This document shows positions 8,177-16,572 of a DNA stretch of 64,000 bases, piece after piece. The notes beneath the pieces are model-generated. The model was given only the letters and a program-made list of their open reading frames with translations. It made no database searches and was not told the origin of the DNA. The translations under genes and the position numbers were made by a program. Position 1 is the first letter of the stretch; each line of letters opens with the position of its first letter. Origin of the DNA: Polyangia bacterium (GTDB taxonomy: Bacteria > Myxococcota_A > Polyangia > Nannocystales > Nannocystaceae); NCBI GenBank assembly GCA_030430565.1, contig JAUIKS010000031.1, positions 62,001-126,000 on the forward strand, in the 5' to 3' direction.

Positions 8177-10897
8177 ATGTCGGGAGCCGAGCACAACGTG
8201 GACCCGTCGCTGCCGATCGACGCCGTGATCCCCGAGGTCATCGCGGCCCTGCGCGCGCGCGCCTCCGTCGTCGTCGAGGCGCCGCCGGGCGCGGGCAAGA
8301 CCACCGGCCTCCCGCTCGCGCTGCTCCGCGAGGGCTTCGCCGACGCCGGCGAGATCGTCGTGCTGCAGCCGCGCAGGCTCGCCGCGCGCATGGCCGCGCA
8401 GCGCGTCGCGGAGCTGCTCGGCGAGCGCCTGGGCGAACGCTGCGGCTACCAGGTCCGGTTTGAGTCGCGCGTCGGCCCCGAGACCCGCGTCCGCTTCATG
8501 ACCGAGGGGCTGCTGACGCGACGTCTGCGCGACGACCCCACGCTCGCCGGCGTCTCGGTGGTCGTGCTCGACGAGTTTCACGAGCGTCATCTCAGCGGCG
8601 ACATCAACCTCGCGCTGCTCAAGCAGCTCGCGCTCGGCGAGCGCCCCGACCTCTCGATCGTCGTCATGTCGGCGACGCTCGACGGGCAGCCGATTTGCGA
8701 TTTCTTGGCCGCGCCCGATCCCCGCACGGGTCGACAGCGTCCGGCGCGGCGCGTCGTCAGCGAGGGCCGCGCGTTCCCGGTCGAGCTCGAGTACAGCGAC
8801 GCCGGCGACGCGAGCCGCCCGCTGGCGAAGCAGGTCCTGCGCGCGCTGCACCGCCTGCTCGAGGTGGAGGCGAAGACCGAGCGAGCGTCGGGCGACGTGC
8901 TCGTGTTCCTCCCGGGCGCCCGCGAGATCCGCGAGGCCGGCGAGGCCTGCGAGGGCCTCGCCCGGGTCCACGACATGCTCATGCTCCCACTGCACGGCGA
9001 GCTGTCGCCGAGCGAGCAGGACCGCGCCGTGCGGCCCGCCCCCTCCGGGCAGCGCAAGCTGATCCTCAGCACCAACGTCGCCGAGACCTCGGTGACCATC
9101 GACGGCGTGGTCGCGGTCATCGACAGCGGGCTGCACCGCCTCGCCGTGCACGACCCTTGGACCGGCGTCGCCAGCCTGCAGGTTCGACCGATCGCCCGCG
9201 ACTCGGCGACGCAGCGAGCCGGTCGCGCGGGCCGGACCCGCCCTGGCCGCTGCGTCCGGCTGTACACGCGCGCTGACCACGATCGGAGGCCCCCGCACAC
9301 CAGCCCGGAGCTTCACCGCCTCGACCTCGCCAGCGCGCTGCTGGACCTCCACGCCTTCGGCGTCACGGCGCGCGCGCTCGCGGACTTCCCCTGGTACCAG
9401 ACCCCGCCCGCGGCCGCGCTCACGGCCGCGCAGACGCTCCTGCGGCGGCTCTCCGCGACGGACGAGGACGGCCGCCTCAGCGCCACCGGGCGCGCGTTGC
9501 TGCGCTACCCGGTGCACCCTCGGCTGGCGCGGCTGATCGTCGCGGGGGTCGAGCGCGACATCCCGGCGCTCGCGTGCGGCGCCGCGGCGCTGCTCTCGGA
9601 GCGCTCGATCTACCGTCGACAGGATCGCGGGCCGCGGGTCGCCGCGCGCGACGCCGACGCCGACCTGCTCAGCGAGCTCGAGGACCTCGAGCGCTACGCG
9701 GCCCGCGGCGCCGACGCGGCGCGCTCGCTCGGCCTGTCTGTTGGAGCATGTAAAAAAGTGCTCCGCGTTCGCGACCAGCTGCTGCGACTCGCCCGCGGTC
9801 GCGACCGCCGCGGCAGCCGCCGGTCTCGCGAGCGGCCCGCGAACGACGAACAGGCGCTCGCGGCCCGCGAGGCCGCGCTGTGCCAAGCCGCGCTCCTCGG
9901 CTTCCCGGACCGCATCGCACAGGTCCGCGACGAGGGCCGAGAGCGCGTGCTCGTGCTCAGCGGCGGCGGCGCTGCGCGCCTGAGCCCCGCCTCGGTCGTC
10001 CGCAGCGCCTCGTGGGTCGTCGCGCTCTCCGTGGCCGACCGCCGCAGCCAACGCCGCAGTCACGGCGCGGGCGCTCGCCACGACCACGCGATCGTCGACC
10101 GGGCCTGCGCGATCGATCCCGACTGGCTGCTCGAGCTCGAGCTGCCCGACGACGACGACGGCCTCGCCGAGCGGGATGTCCTGAAGTTCAACCCGACGCG
10201 CGCGCGCGTCGAGGGCCGCTCTGAGCTGCGCTACGGCGCGCTCGTGCTCACCAGCACCGAGTACGAGACGCTGCCGCCGCGCGCGAGCGAGCTCCTGCGA
10301 GAGGCGGCGCTCGCGGCCGGCCCCGCGCGCTTCGTCTCCGACCCCGCCGCGCTCTCGGGGCTGCAGGCGCGGGTCCGGTTCGCGCGCGCGCACGTACCTG
10401 AACTCGCGGACATGCCCGCCCTCGACGAGGCGCGCGCGCGCGAGCAGCTCGCCGCGCTGTGCGAGGGCTGCAGCTCGTTCGCCGAGCTCGAGCGTCAGGA
10501 CCTGCTCGCGCGCCTGACCGCGCTCGCCCAGGCCGCCGCGCGCGCGCGCGGCCTCGAGCTCGACCGCGTCGCGCCCGCGCGCGTGCAGCTGCCCGGGGGC
10601 CGCCGCGTCGTCGTCCACTACGAGCTCGACCGGCCGCCCTGGATCGCCTCCCGGCTCCAGGACTTCTTCGGCATGCGCGCCGGCCCCCGCGTCGCCAGGG
10701 ACGCGGTGCCGCTCGTGCTGCACCTGCTCGCGCCCAACCAGCGCGCGGTTCAGGTCACCACCGACCTCGCCGGCTTCTGGGAGCGCCACTACCCCGGCCT
10801 GCGCAAGACGCTGATGCGCCGCTACTCCAAACACGCCTGGCCCGAAGACCCGCTCACCGCCGCCCCGCCGCAGCCCCGCCGCCGGCGACGACGCTAG
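8177..10897 (+). CDS. hrpB: ATP-dependent helicase HrpB (DEAH/RHA family)
   Basis: A 906-residue superfamily 2 DEAH helicase. Visible motifs in order: Walker A EAPPGAGKTTGL (about 34-45), Ia PRRLAARMAAQR, the DEFHERH form of DEAH, SATLDG (motif III), STNVAETSVTIDGV (motif V) and QRAGRAGRTRPG (motif VI). The C-terminal HrpB-specific region includes HYELDRPPW and the ending YSKHAWPEDP, typical of HrpB. The family is widespread in proteobacteria and its RNA or DNA substrate is poorly defined. Start set at the ATG at 8177 because residues match HrpB only from there; the frame is open much further upstream but runs through feoA on the other strand. Transcription probably ends at the hairpin at 10916-10942. 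Confidence 0.93.
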   Translation: MSGAEHNVDPSLPIDAVIPEVIAALRARASVVVEAPPGAGKTTGLPLALLREGFADAGEIVVLQPRRLAARMAAQRVAELLGERLGERCGYQVRFESRVGPETRVRFMTEGLLTRRLRDDPTLAGVSVVVLDEFHERHLSGDINLALLKQLALGERPDLSIVVMSATLDGQPICDFLAAPDPRTGRQRPARRVVSEGRAFPVELEYSDAGDASRPLAKQVLRALHRLLEVEAKTERASGDVLVFLPGAREIREAGEACEGLARVHDMLMLPLHGELSPSEQDRAVRPAPSGQRKLILSTNVAETSVTIDGVVAVIDSGLHRLAVHDPWTGVASLQVRPIARDSATQRAGRAGRTRPGRCVRLYTRADHDRRPPHTSPELHRLDLASALLDLHAFGVTARALADFPWYQTPPAAALTAAQTLLRRLSATDEDGRLSATGRALLRYPVHPRLARLIVAGVERDIPALACGAAALLSERSIYRRQDRGPRVAARDADADLLSELEDLERYAARGADAARSLGLSVGACKKVLRVRDQLLRLARGRDRRGSRRSRERPANDEQALAAREAALCQAALLGFPDRIAQVRDEGRERVLVLSGGGAARLSPASVVRSASWVVALSVADRRSQRRSHGAGARHDHAIVDRACAIDPDWLLELELPDDDDGLAERDVLKFNPTRARVEGRSELRYGALVLTSTEYETLPPRASELLREAALAAGPARFVSDPAALSGLQARVRFARAHVPELADMPALDEARAREQLAALCEGCSSFAELERQDLLARLTALAQAAARARGLELDRVAPARVQLPGGRRVVVHYELDRPPWIASRLQDFFGMRAGPRVARDAVPLVLHLLAPNQRAVQVTTDLAGFWERHYPGLRKTLMRRYSKHAWPEDPLTAAPPQPRRRRRR

Positions 10898-10915
10898 CGC
10901 CAGCGCGCACGACAA

Positions 10916-10942
10916 AGCCCGAGTCGACGCGCGACTCGGGCT
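10916..10942. terminator. bidirectional hairpin between hrpB and the convergent gene
   Basis: A perfect 11-bp inverted repeat, AGCCCGAGTCG (10916-10926), loop ACGCG, CGACTCGGGCT (10932-10942), lies 18 bp after the hrpB stop and 48 bp after the stop of the convergent gene. There is no long T run, so efficiency is uncertain. Confidence 0.6.
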
Positions 10943-10990
10943 CAGCTCCGCGAACTCCTGATCTGGGGAGGGCTCGAGCGAGCAGGCCGC

Positions 10991-11584
10991 TCAGCTCTGG
11001 ACCTGCGGCGACGCGTCCGCGCGCTCCTCGACATCGTCGATCGCCAGGTACAGCGCGGCGGGCAGCTCGTGCATCTGATCCTCGGCGACCATCTGCGCGC
11101 CGACCGGCAGCTCTGGGAGGGTCACCGCGCAGAACCGACGCGCGCCCTTGACCCCGTAGAGCAAGTACACGCCGTCCTCGTTGACGTAGTAGTAGTGCCC
11201 GTCCTGCTCGTAGATGCCGACCGAGACGCTCTCGGACTCGAGCGCGTCGGCGGCCTCGGCGAGGATGCAGAGCGCGCGATCGTACGCGTCCTCGTCGAGC
11301 TCCTCGAGGAGCGCGGCCTCGGCGACGGGCAGCGCGTCGACCGGCTGCAGCAGCGAAGGGGCCTCGGGAGAGCGCACGAGGTACGCCTGACCGCGCGCGG
11401 TCACGTAGTAGACGCGCGCGCCTTCTTCGTCCTGGTACATCCCGGGCGTGGGCGCTGGCCGGCTGTTCGCCGCCGGGCCCGCGCAGTCGAGCGATTCGAG
11501 CTCAGCGCCGTCGGTGACGTGGATCCAGGCGACGACGCGACCCGGGGTCTGGACCAGTGACTCTCGAGACAGGGGGTACATCAT
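10991..11584 (-). CDS. unrecognised protein with two similar acidic/aromatic repeats
   Basis: A protein of about 197 residues with no family I recognise. It contains two related motifs, ARVYYVTARGQAYLV and GHYYYVNEDGVYLLYGV, suggesting an internal duplication of a small beta-rich unit. Acidic helical segments (LLEELDEDAYDRALCILAEA) lie between and after them. No signal peptide or membrane segment is visible from the chosen start, so it is probably cytosolic. The ATG at 11584 is preceded by AGGAAG about 8 nt upstream; a longer frame to 11695 lacks this support. It is convergent with hrpB and preceded by a long AT-richer intergenic region. Confidence 0.65.
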   Translation of the reverse strand: MMYPLSRESLVQTPGRVVAWIHVTDGAELESLDCAGPAANSRPAPTPGMYQDEEGARVYYVTARGQAYLVRSPEAPSLLQPVDALPVAEAALLEELDEDAYDRALCILAEAADALESESVSVGIYEQDGHYYYVNEDGVYLLYGVKGARRFCAVTLPELPVGAQMVAEDQMHELPAALYLAIDDVEERADASPQVQS

Positions 11585-12427
11585 GGGAACGCTTCCTGGG
11601 TTCAGTGCAAACATGCACATTAGGACATGTCGCGCATTGATGGCGCACGAACGAGCCCTGCTCTGAGACAGCGGTGACTGCCAGTGAGCAACCATTAGAG
11701 TCGTAGCAGACTGGGTCGCCCAGATCCAGCGTCAACCGGTCATAGAGGCCAGGTAGTAGCGACGTCGAGCATCACTGTCAGAAGCCAGGTAAGTTTCGTA
11801 TGCGCCAATAACCTTTTGGCATTTGCATGTTCACGGATGCGCGTGTTCGCGAGCAAAGTGCCGGTCGTTCACAACTCATCCACGGGCGGTTGCGCGCACC
11901 TGTGAATGACGTGTGGAAAAACCATGCCTTGTCCAGTCCCCAAATTGCGCGTTATCGAGCTAATTCTCGCAGTATCACGCAGTTCTCGGAGAGATCACCT
12001 CCGCAAATGCTCAAGACTTAAGAGGCGATCTCCAAGCTCGCGCGCGCGCTCGCCCGCCCTGTCAACTCGCTCGCCGACGCCGCGGCGACGCGGCAACCCT
12101 GTCTCTTCGGTCATATTGTTTTTTCGCGCCGCGACGACCTGACCGCGCGCGACCAGGGCGCGCGGCTCGCTCGCGAATGCGACACCGAGCGCGGGTATGA
12201 GTCGTCGACGAATCCTCTTCGGCAACGTGACACCGGGCGACCGGCCGCGTCAGCACGCGCAGCCTCGCCGCCGCGCCGCCGCGCCGGCGAGCGGCTCCGC
12301 CGGCGCCCGCTCGACCCGCGCGCACGCCAGCGCTCCGAGGCCGTCACGCTCCTCGCTCGCCGCGCTCCCGCCCCGCGTGCTATTACGAGATCACGCGCGC
12401 ACGCCCGTCACCACACCGCTCGCCGCC
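11585..12427. other. long AT-richer intergenic region
   Basis: About 840 bp between two divergently oriented genes, clearly richer in A+T between 11680 and 12010 than the rest of the window. It includes a small hairpin GTGCA-AACA-TGCAC at 11605-11618, the word CGCCAATAAC at 11803-11812 (also found upstream of the lipoprotein gene at 36819), several DnaA-box-like 9-mers near 11900-11920, and GTCTCTTCGGTCATATTG at 12101-12118. Predicted short frames have no protein-like composition. It probably contains the promoters of both flanking genes and may contain a non-coding RNA, but nothing can be demonstrated. Confidence 0.4.
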
Positions 12428-13186
12428 ATGCTCACGATCGCATCTCTCCTCGCAGCCATGACCATCGCCGGCGCTTTCTGGGTCGGCATCCTCGCCGCCC
12501 GGAGGCTGCGCGACTGGGGTGACGGTCGTCACGCGCTCCCCGAGGGCGAGGGCGGTGCTCAGCTCGCGCTCGCGGCGGCCTCGGGCGGAAACAGTCACCC
12601 GCCCCACGACCCCGCGAGCCAGCGCGTCCGCGCGCGGGTCGCCGAGCGACTCCGCGGCCGCGCGTTCGCGGGCGCTGTCCCGCGCTCGTACATCGACGAT
12701 GACCCGACGACCCCAGACCTCGGGCTCGCGAACCTGCGGCAGGGCGACGTGGTCATCATGAACAGCGCCGACCCAGCGCGCGACGGCGACTACCTCGTCG
12801 ACGGCGTGCTCAACCTCCGCGAGGGCCCGATCACCACCGTGATCGCCGTGCTCAACGATGTCGGCAAGCGGCGCTGGCTCATCGGCGTCCCCGAGCGCGA
12901 GCAGTGGATGTGGCTGCAGCCCGTGGTCGGTCACGGCCTCGCCGGGGAGCCGCCCCGACACATTCGCCGCAGCGAGCTGAGCTACTCGCTGGAGCGCCGC
13001 GGACAAGCGAGCGCGGCCGGGGCCGGCATGCACGGGCGCCCGGCGCTGCCGCGCGTCGCCACGTACACCTACCGCAGCGACTCCGAGCGCGTGCTGTGGC
13101 TCGAGCGCTGGGGTGATCAGGTGCTCATGGGCGAGGGCTCGTGGCTGCCCAGTCACTTCGTCGGCTTCCTTCCCGGCCAGGGATAG
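12428..13186 (+). CDS. membrane-anchored DUF4178-like protein
   Basis: A 252-residue protein with one N-terminal membrane helix (LTIASLLAAMTIAGAFWVGIL, about 2-22), a linker of about 70 residues, and a C-terminal domain. That domain (LRQGDVVIMNSADPARDGDYLV, then RWLIGVPEREQWMWLQPV, then VATYTYRSDSERVLWLERWG and GSWLPSHFVGFLPG) matches the pattern of DUF4178, a beta-rich domain of unknown function. The ATG at 12428 is chosen because the preceding open frame is low-complexity Arg/Ala/Pro. A PP2C-type phosphatase gene follows after 30 bp and a DUF4345 membrane protein after that, so the three probably form one transcript. Confidence 0.7.
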   Translation: MLTIASLLAAMTIAGAFWVGILAARRLRDWGDGRHALPEGEGGAQLALAAASGGNSHPPHDPASQRVRARVAERLRGRAFAGAVPRSYIDDDPTTPDLGLANLRQGDVVIMNSADPARDGDYLVDGVLNLREGPITTVIAVLNDVGKRRWLIGVPEREQWMWLQPVVGHGLAGEPPRHIRRSELSYSLERRGQASAAGAGMHGRPALPRVATYTYRSDSERVLWLERWGDQVLMGEGSWLPSHFVGFLPGQG

Positions 13187-13216
13187 GGCACCCTCCGGGC
13201 TGGGATCAGCGAAGCC

Positions 13217-13858
13217 ATGCGAGTGTTCACGAGCGCAGACATCGGAGCCCGTGCCGAGCAGCAAGACTCCTACGCGATCGCGCCCGAGACCGAGGCCGGG
13301 ACCGAGACGGTCGTCCTCGCCGACGGCATGGGCGGACACGCCGGCGGCGCCGAGGCGTCGCGCGCGGCGGTGGACGCGTTCATTCAGGAGCTCGAGGCGC
13401 CGGTCAACCGCGACACGATCACGAGCGCGATCGGCCAGGCGTGTCTCAAGGTCGCGGCCGCCAGCATCGGCGCGACGACCCTCGTGATGGCCCACGTCGC
13501 CCCCTCCCCGTCGGGGAGCGAAGACGCGACGCGCGAGGGCATCGTCGCCTGGATCGGGGACTCCCGCGCCTACCTCGTCCGCGCCGGCGCGGCCGAGCTG
13601 CTCACCGAGGATCACGCCGCGCCGGACGGAGCCCTGTACCGCTGGCTCCCGGACGAAGGCCGCGCCGACTTCGTCGAGCTCACGCTCAGCGCGGGCGACC
13701 GCCTGGTCCTGTGCTCCGACGGCGTCTCGGACGTGCTCGGCGCCCAGGAGCTCGCGCGGTGCGAGGCGGTCGAAGGAGACCCGGCGGAGTGGATCGTCGC
13801 CCAGGCCCTCGAGGCCGGCGCCTCCGACAACTGCACGGTCATCGTCTGCGTCGTCTAG
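13217..13858 (+). CDS. PP2C-family protein serine/threonine phosphatase
   Basis: A 213-residue phosphatase of the PPM/PP2C superfamily. Metal-binding and core motifs are all present: RAEQQDSYAI (first Asp), LADGMGGHAGGAEAS, WIGDSRAYLVRAG, LVLCSDGVSDVL, and GASDNCTVIVCVV with the terminal DN. It is shorter than typical bacterial PP2C domains (about 240), mainly between the DGMGG and GDSR motifs, but the catalytic set looks complete. It should dephosphorylate Ser/Thr residues, a plausible counterpart to the Hanks-type kinases of this genome. It lies 30 bp downstream of the DUF4178-like gene and 39 bp upstream of a membrane protein gene. Confidence 0.88.
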   Translation: MRVFTSADIGARAEQQDSYAIAPETEAGTETVVLADGMGGHAGGAEASRAAVDAFIQELEAPVNRDTITSAIGQACLKVAAASIGATTLVMAHVAPSPSGSEDATREGIVAWIGDSRAYLVRAGAAELLTEDHAAPDGALYRWLPDEGRADFVELTLSAGDRLVLCSDGVSDVLGAQELARCEAVEGDPAEWIVAQALEAGASDNCTVIVCVV

Positions 13859-13897
13859 CCGCTCGTCCGCGCTGTCTCGAGGAACAGGAGGATCCCC

Positions 13898-14302
13898 ATG
13901 GAACGTACCGCGCTGCAGATCATCCTCGGCGTCCTCAGCCTGATCCCGCTCGCCGGCCTCGTCATCGGCTTCACCGACGGCGCTGACTTCTTCATGCCCG
14001 AGGGCAGCCCCGCGCCCGCCAGCCTCGACAACCAGTTCCGCTACCTCAGCGGCGTCTACGTGATGGTCACCATGGGCATCTGGTACGCGCTCCCGGCGAT
14101 CGAGCGCCGGCTCGCGATCATGCGGATCATCGGCGGCGCGATCATGCTCGGCGCGGTCGGTCGGCTGCTCTCGATGCGCTCGCACGGCCTGCCCGACGAC
14201 CCGTCGATGATCGTCGGCGTGGTGCTCGAGGGCGTCGTCGTCCCGCTGCTGCTGCTGTGGCAGACGCGAGTCGCCCGGCGGTACGGGCACGAGCCCTGGT
14301 GA
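13898..14302 (+). CDS. DUF4345-type four-helix membrane protein
   Basis: A 134-residue polytopic membrane protein with about four hydrophobic helices (ILGVLSLIPLAGLVIGF, YLSGVYVMVTMGIWYAL, IIGGAIMLGAVGRLLSM, IVGVVLEGVVVPLLLLW). The pattern FRYLSGVY plus VGRLLSMRSHGLP is typical of DUF4345, a small family of unknown function. A strong AGGAGGA ribosome site lies 7-8 nt upstream of the ATG. It is probably co-transcribed with the phosphatase gene before it. Confidence 0.78.
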   Translation: MERTALQIILGVLSLIPLAGLVIGFTDGADFFMPEGSPAPASLDNQFRYLSGVYVMVTMGIWYALPAIERRLAIMRIIGGAIMLGAVGRLLSMRSHGLPDDPSMIVGVVLEGVVVPLLLLWQTRVARRYGHEPW

Positions 14303-14354
14303 CGGCGCGAGCGCTCGACGCCGCGCGGACGTTCACCGCGGGCCGCTAGAGCCG

Positions 14355-15344
14355 CTAGAGGAGCTCGCGCTCGTGGGGCGCGTCGAAGTCCAGCTGCGGA
14401 CCGACCGGCACGATCCCGCTCGGGTTGAGGGTCGGGTGCGAACCGTAGTAGTGCTGCACGATGTGGTCGAAGCGCGTCGTCTCGGCGACGCCGGGGCGCT
14501 GGTAGAGCTCGCGCGTGTACGCCCACAGGTTCGGGTACTCGCGCAGCGCCCTGCGGTCGCACTTGAAGTGCGCGTGGTAGACGAGATCGAAGCGCACCAG
14601 CGTCGTGAACAGGCGCCAGTCGGCCTCGGTCAGGCGCGCGCCGACGAGGTAGCGCTGCCGCGAGAGCCGGTCCTCCAGCTCATCGAGCGCCTCGAACAGC
14701 GTCGTCACGGCGTGGTCATAGGCGGCCTGACTCGTGGCGAAGCCGGCCTCGTACACGCCGTTGTTGACCGCGCGGTAGACACGCTCGTTGATCACCTCGA
14801 TCGCGCCGCGCCACGCGAGCGGGAAGTAGTCGACCTTGGGGCCCCCGAGCGGCGTCGCGATCCCGCGGAACGACGCGTTGAACATCCGGATGATCTCGGA
14901 GGACTCATTGCTGACGATCACGCCGCGCTCGCGATCCCACAGCAGCGGGACCGTGACGCGACCCGAGTAGCGCGGGGCGACCCGCGTGTAGAGCTCGTGC
15001 AAGAACCGCGCGCCCATCACGGGGTCCGGCACGACCCCGTCCCCGTCCGCGAAGCTCCACCCCTCCGCGCCCATGTGATGGTTCACGACCGAGAGGCCGA
15101 CGTGCGGCTCGAGCCCCATCAGCGCGCGGAAGATGAGAGCGCGGTGCGCCCACGGGCACGCGTAGCTGACGTAGAGATGGTACCGGCCGGACGCCGCCGG
15201 GAAGCCGCCCTCGCCGGTCTCGCCCGGCGCGCCGTCGACCGTGACCCAGTTCCGAAACGCGCTCTCGCTGCGGATGAAGCGGCCGCCGGTGCTCTCGGTG
15301 TCGATCCAGCGATCGACCCACTGCCCCTCGATGAGCAGGCCCAT
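14355..15344 (-). CDS. glutathionyl-hydroquinone reductase (Xi-class GST, YqjG-like)
   Basis: A 329-residue Xi-class glutathione transferase. The thioredoxin-like domain has the class signature SYACPWAHR with catalytic Cys63, followed by VPLLWD and the GSH-binding VSNESSEIIRMFN; the all-helical C-terminal domain contains YLVGARLTEADWRLFTTLVRFD. Family members reduce glutathionyl-(hydro)quinones with GSH and help recycle quinones. Start at ATG 15344; the preceding TTG could be read but adds one residue. It is transcribed divergently from a LysR regulator across 172 bp holding a clear dyad, so the LysR protein probably controls it. Confidence 0.92.
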   Translation of the reverse strand: MGLLIEGQWVDRWIDTESTGGRFIRSESAFRNWVTVDGAPGETGEGGFPAASGRYHLYVSYACPWAHRALIFRALMGLEPHVGLSVVNHHMGAEGWSFADGDGVVPDPVMGARFLHELYTRVAPRYSGRVTVPLLWDRERGVIVSNESSEIIRMFNASFRGIATPLGGPKVDYFPLAWRGAIEVINERVYRAVNNGVYEAGFATSQAAYDHAVTTLFEALDELEDRLSRQRYLVGARLTEADWRLFTTLVRFDLVYHAHFKCDRRALREYPNLWAYTRELYQRPGVAETTRFDHIVQHYYGSHPTLNPSGIVPVGPQLDFDAPHERELL

Positions 15345-15459
15345 CAATCGACCCCCGCGGTCACGGTCGTCGACGCGCGGTCTCGCGCTGTGCCTGGACG
15401 CTGCATGGCGCTCCCGCGCCGGTTAATAGCCTGGACAGGGTCCACAAAAATACGCAAAA

Positions 15460-15489
15460 TATCGATTCGATCCATCGAGATTATCGATA
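15460..15489. promoter_or_regulatory. dyad operator for the LysR regulator
   Basis: A perfect 7-bp inverted repeat TATCGAT (15460-15466) / ATCGATA (15483-15489), 16 bp apart, with further TCGA words between, lies in the AT-rich middle of the divergent glutathionyl-hydroquinone reductase/LysR region. LysR proteins normally bind a T-N11-A dyad placed like this, so it is a good candidate for autoregulation and control of the divergent gene. Confidence 0.65.
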
Positions 15490-15516
15490 GGTCTATTCGG
15501 TCAGGTTTGTACGGTC

Positions 15517-16497
15517 ATGTACGCAGGCTTCTCGCTCGACCAGCTCACGGCCTTCCTCGCGGTCGTCGAGGAGGGCAGCTTCAGCGCGGCCGGGCGACGC
15601 CTGGGCCGGGTGCAATCGGCGGTCAGCTACGCGATCGCGCAGCTCGAGGCCGCGCTCGGCTGCCGCCTGTTCGCGCGGAGCGGGCGCGCGCCGTCGCTGA
15701 CGGAGCGGGGCCGCCGGCTCGCCGCGGAGGCCCGGCTCGTGCTCGCGCAGGCGCGCGAGCTGAGCGAGTGCGCGAGTCGGCTGCAGGAGGAGATCGAGCC
15801 AGAGCTGCGCGTGACGGTGGACGCCATCTTTCCCTTAGAGCAGCTCGTCACGCTGTGCGAGAGCTTCCAGCGGACCTTCCCCGCGACCACGCTGCGCGTC
15901 GACGTCGGGCTGCTCGGGGACACCGTCGCGCTCGTGCGAGACGGCGGCGCCGACCTAGGCGCGTGCAACCTCGCCGGCCGCCCGCCGCCGCCCGAGCTGG
16001 TCGCGCTCCACCTCGGCGAGGTCCAGCTCGTCCCGGTGTGCGCGGCGCGGCACCCCTTGGCCACGCTCCCCCAGCCCCACCGGAACGCCGCGCTCCGACA
16101 GTTCACGCAGATCGTGCACTCGGAGCTCCGCGGCGCGCTGACCCGCGATCAAGGCGTGCTGGCGAGCAGGACGTGGCGCGTGACCAGCCTTCAGCTCAAG
16201 ACCCAGCTGATCCTGCGCGGGCTCGGGTGGGGCAGCCTCCCGCGCTCCGTCGCCGCCCCGCTGATCGCGTCCGGCGAGCTGAAGCGGCTGCGCCCCGAGC
16301 CGTGGCCCCCGAGCGGTCACGCGCTCGCGCTCCACGCGATCAGCCGCGAAGATCGGGCGCTCGGGCGCGCCGCGCAGTGGTTTCGAACGCGCCTGACGCT
16401 GCCGAGCCCCGGGGGCGCGCCCGCGAATGACGGCGCCGGCGCGCGCGATCTCGAGATCGCGCGACCTGGATCAGACATGCATGAAGAGTCATATTAA
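15517..16497 (+). CDS. LysR-family transcriptional regulator
   Basis: A 326-residue LysR-type regulator. The N-terminal winged helix-turn-helix is clear: LDQLTAFLAVVEEGSFSAAG, then RLGRVQSAVSYAIAQLEAAL and RLFARSGRAPSLTERG. The rest is the periplasmic-binding-like effector domain with two lobes (PELRVTVDAIFPL; VCAARHPLATLPQPH), ending in a short unusual tail. Divergent from the glutathionyl-hydroquinone reductase gene with the dyad at 15460-15489 between, suggesting that a quinone or related electrophile is the inducer (inference). The last codons lie in an AT-rich patch GAAGAGTCATATTAA that also contains the stop. Confidence 0.92.
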   Translation: MYAGFSLDQLTAFLAVVEEGSFSAAGRRLGRVQSAVSYAIAQLEAALGCRLFARSGRAPSLTERGRRLAAEARLVLAQARELSECASRLQEEIEPELRVTVDAIFPLEQLVTLCESFQRTFPATTLRVDVGLLGDTVALVRDGGADLGACNLAGRPPPPELVALHLGEVQLVPVCAARHPLATLPQPHRNAALRQFTQIVHSELRGALTRDQGVLASRTWRVTSLQLKTQLILRGLGWGSLPRSVAAPLIASGELKRLRPEPWPPSGHALALHAISREDRALGRAAQWFRTRLTLPSPGGAPANDGAGARDLEIARPGSDMHEESY

Positions 16498-16572
16498 AGC
16501 CGTGTCGAAGCCGCGTCGCGCACGCCCACGCGCGACGACGCCGCGGCGCAGGAAGAAGCGGGGGGTCGAGAG

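Noticed and set aside
11876..11920. Cluster of DnaA-box-like 9-mers (TGTGAATGA, TGTGGAAAA, CTCATCCAC)
   Set aside because: Each has at least one mismatch to the consensus and no dnaA, dnaN or other origin gene is near; too weak for a replication origin.
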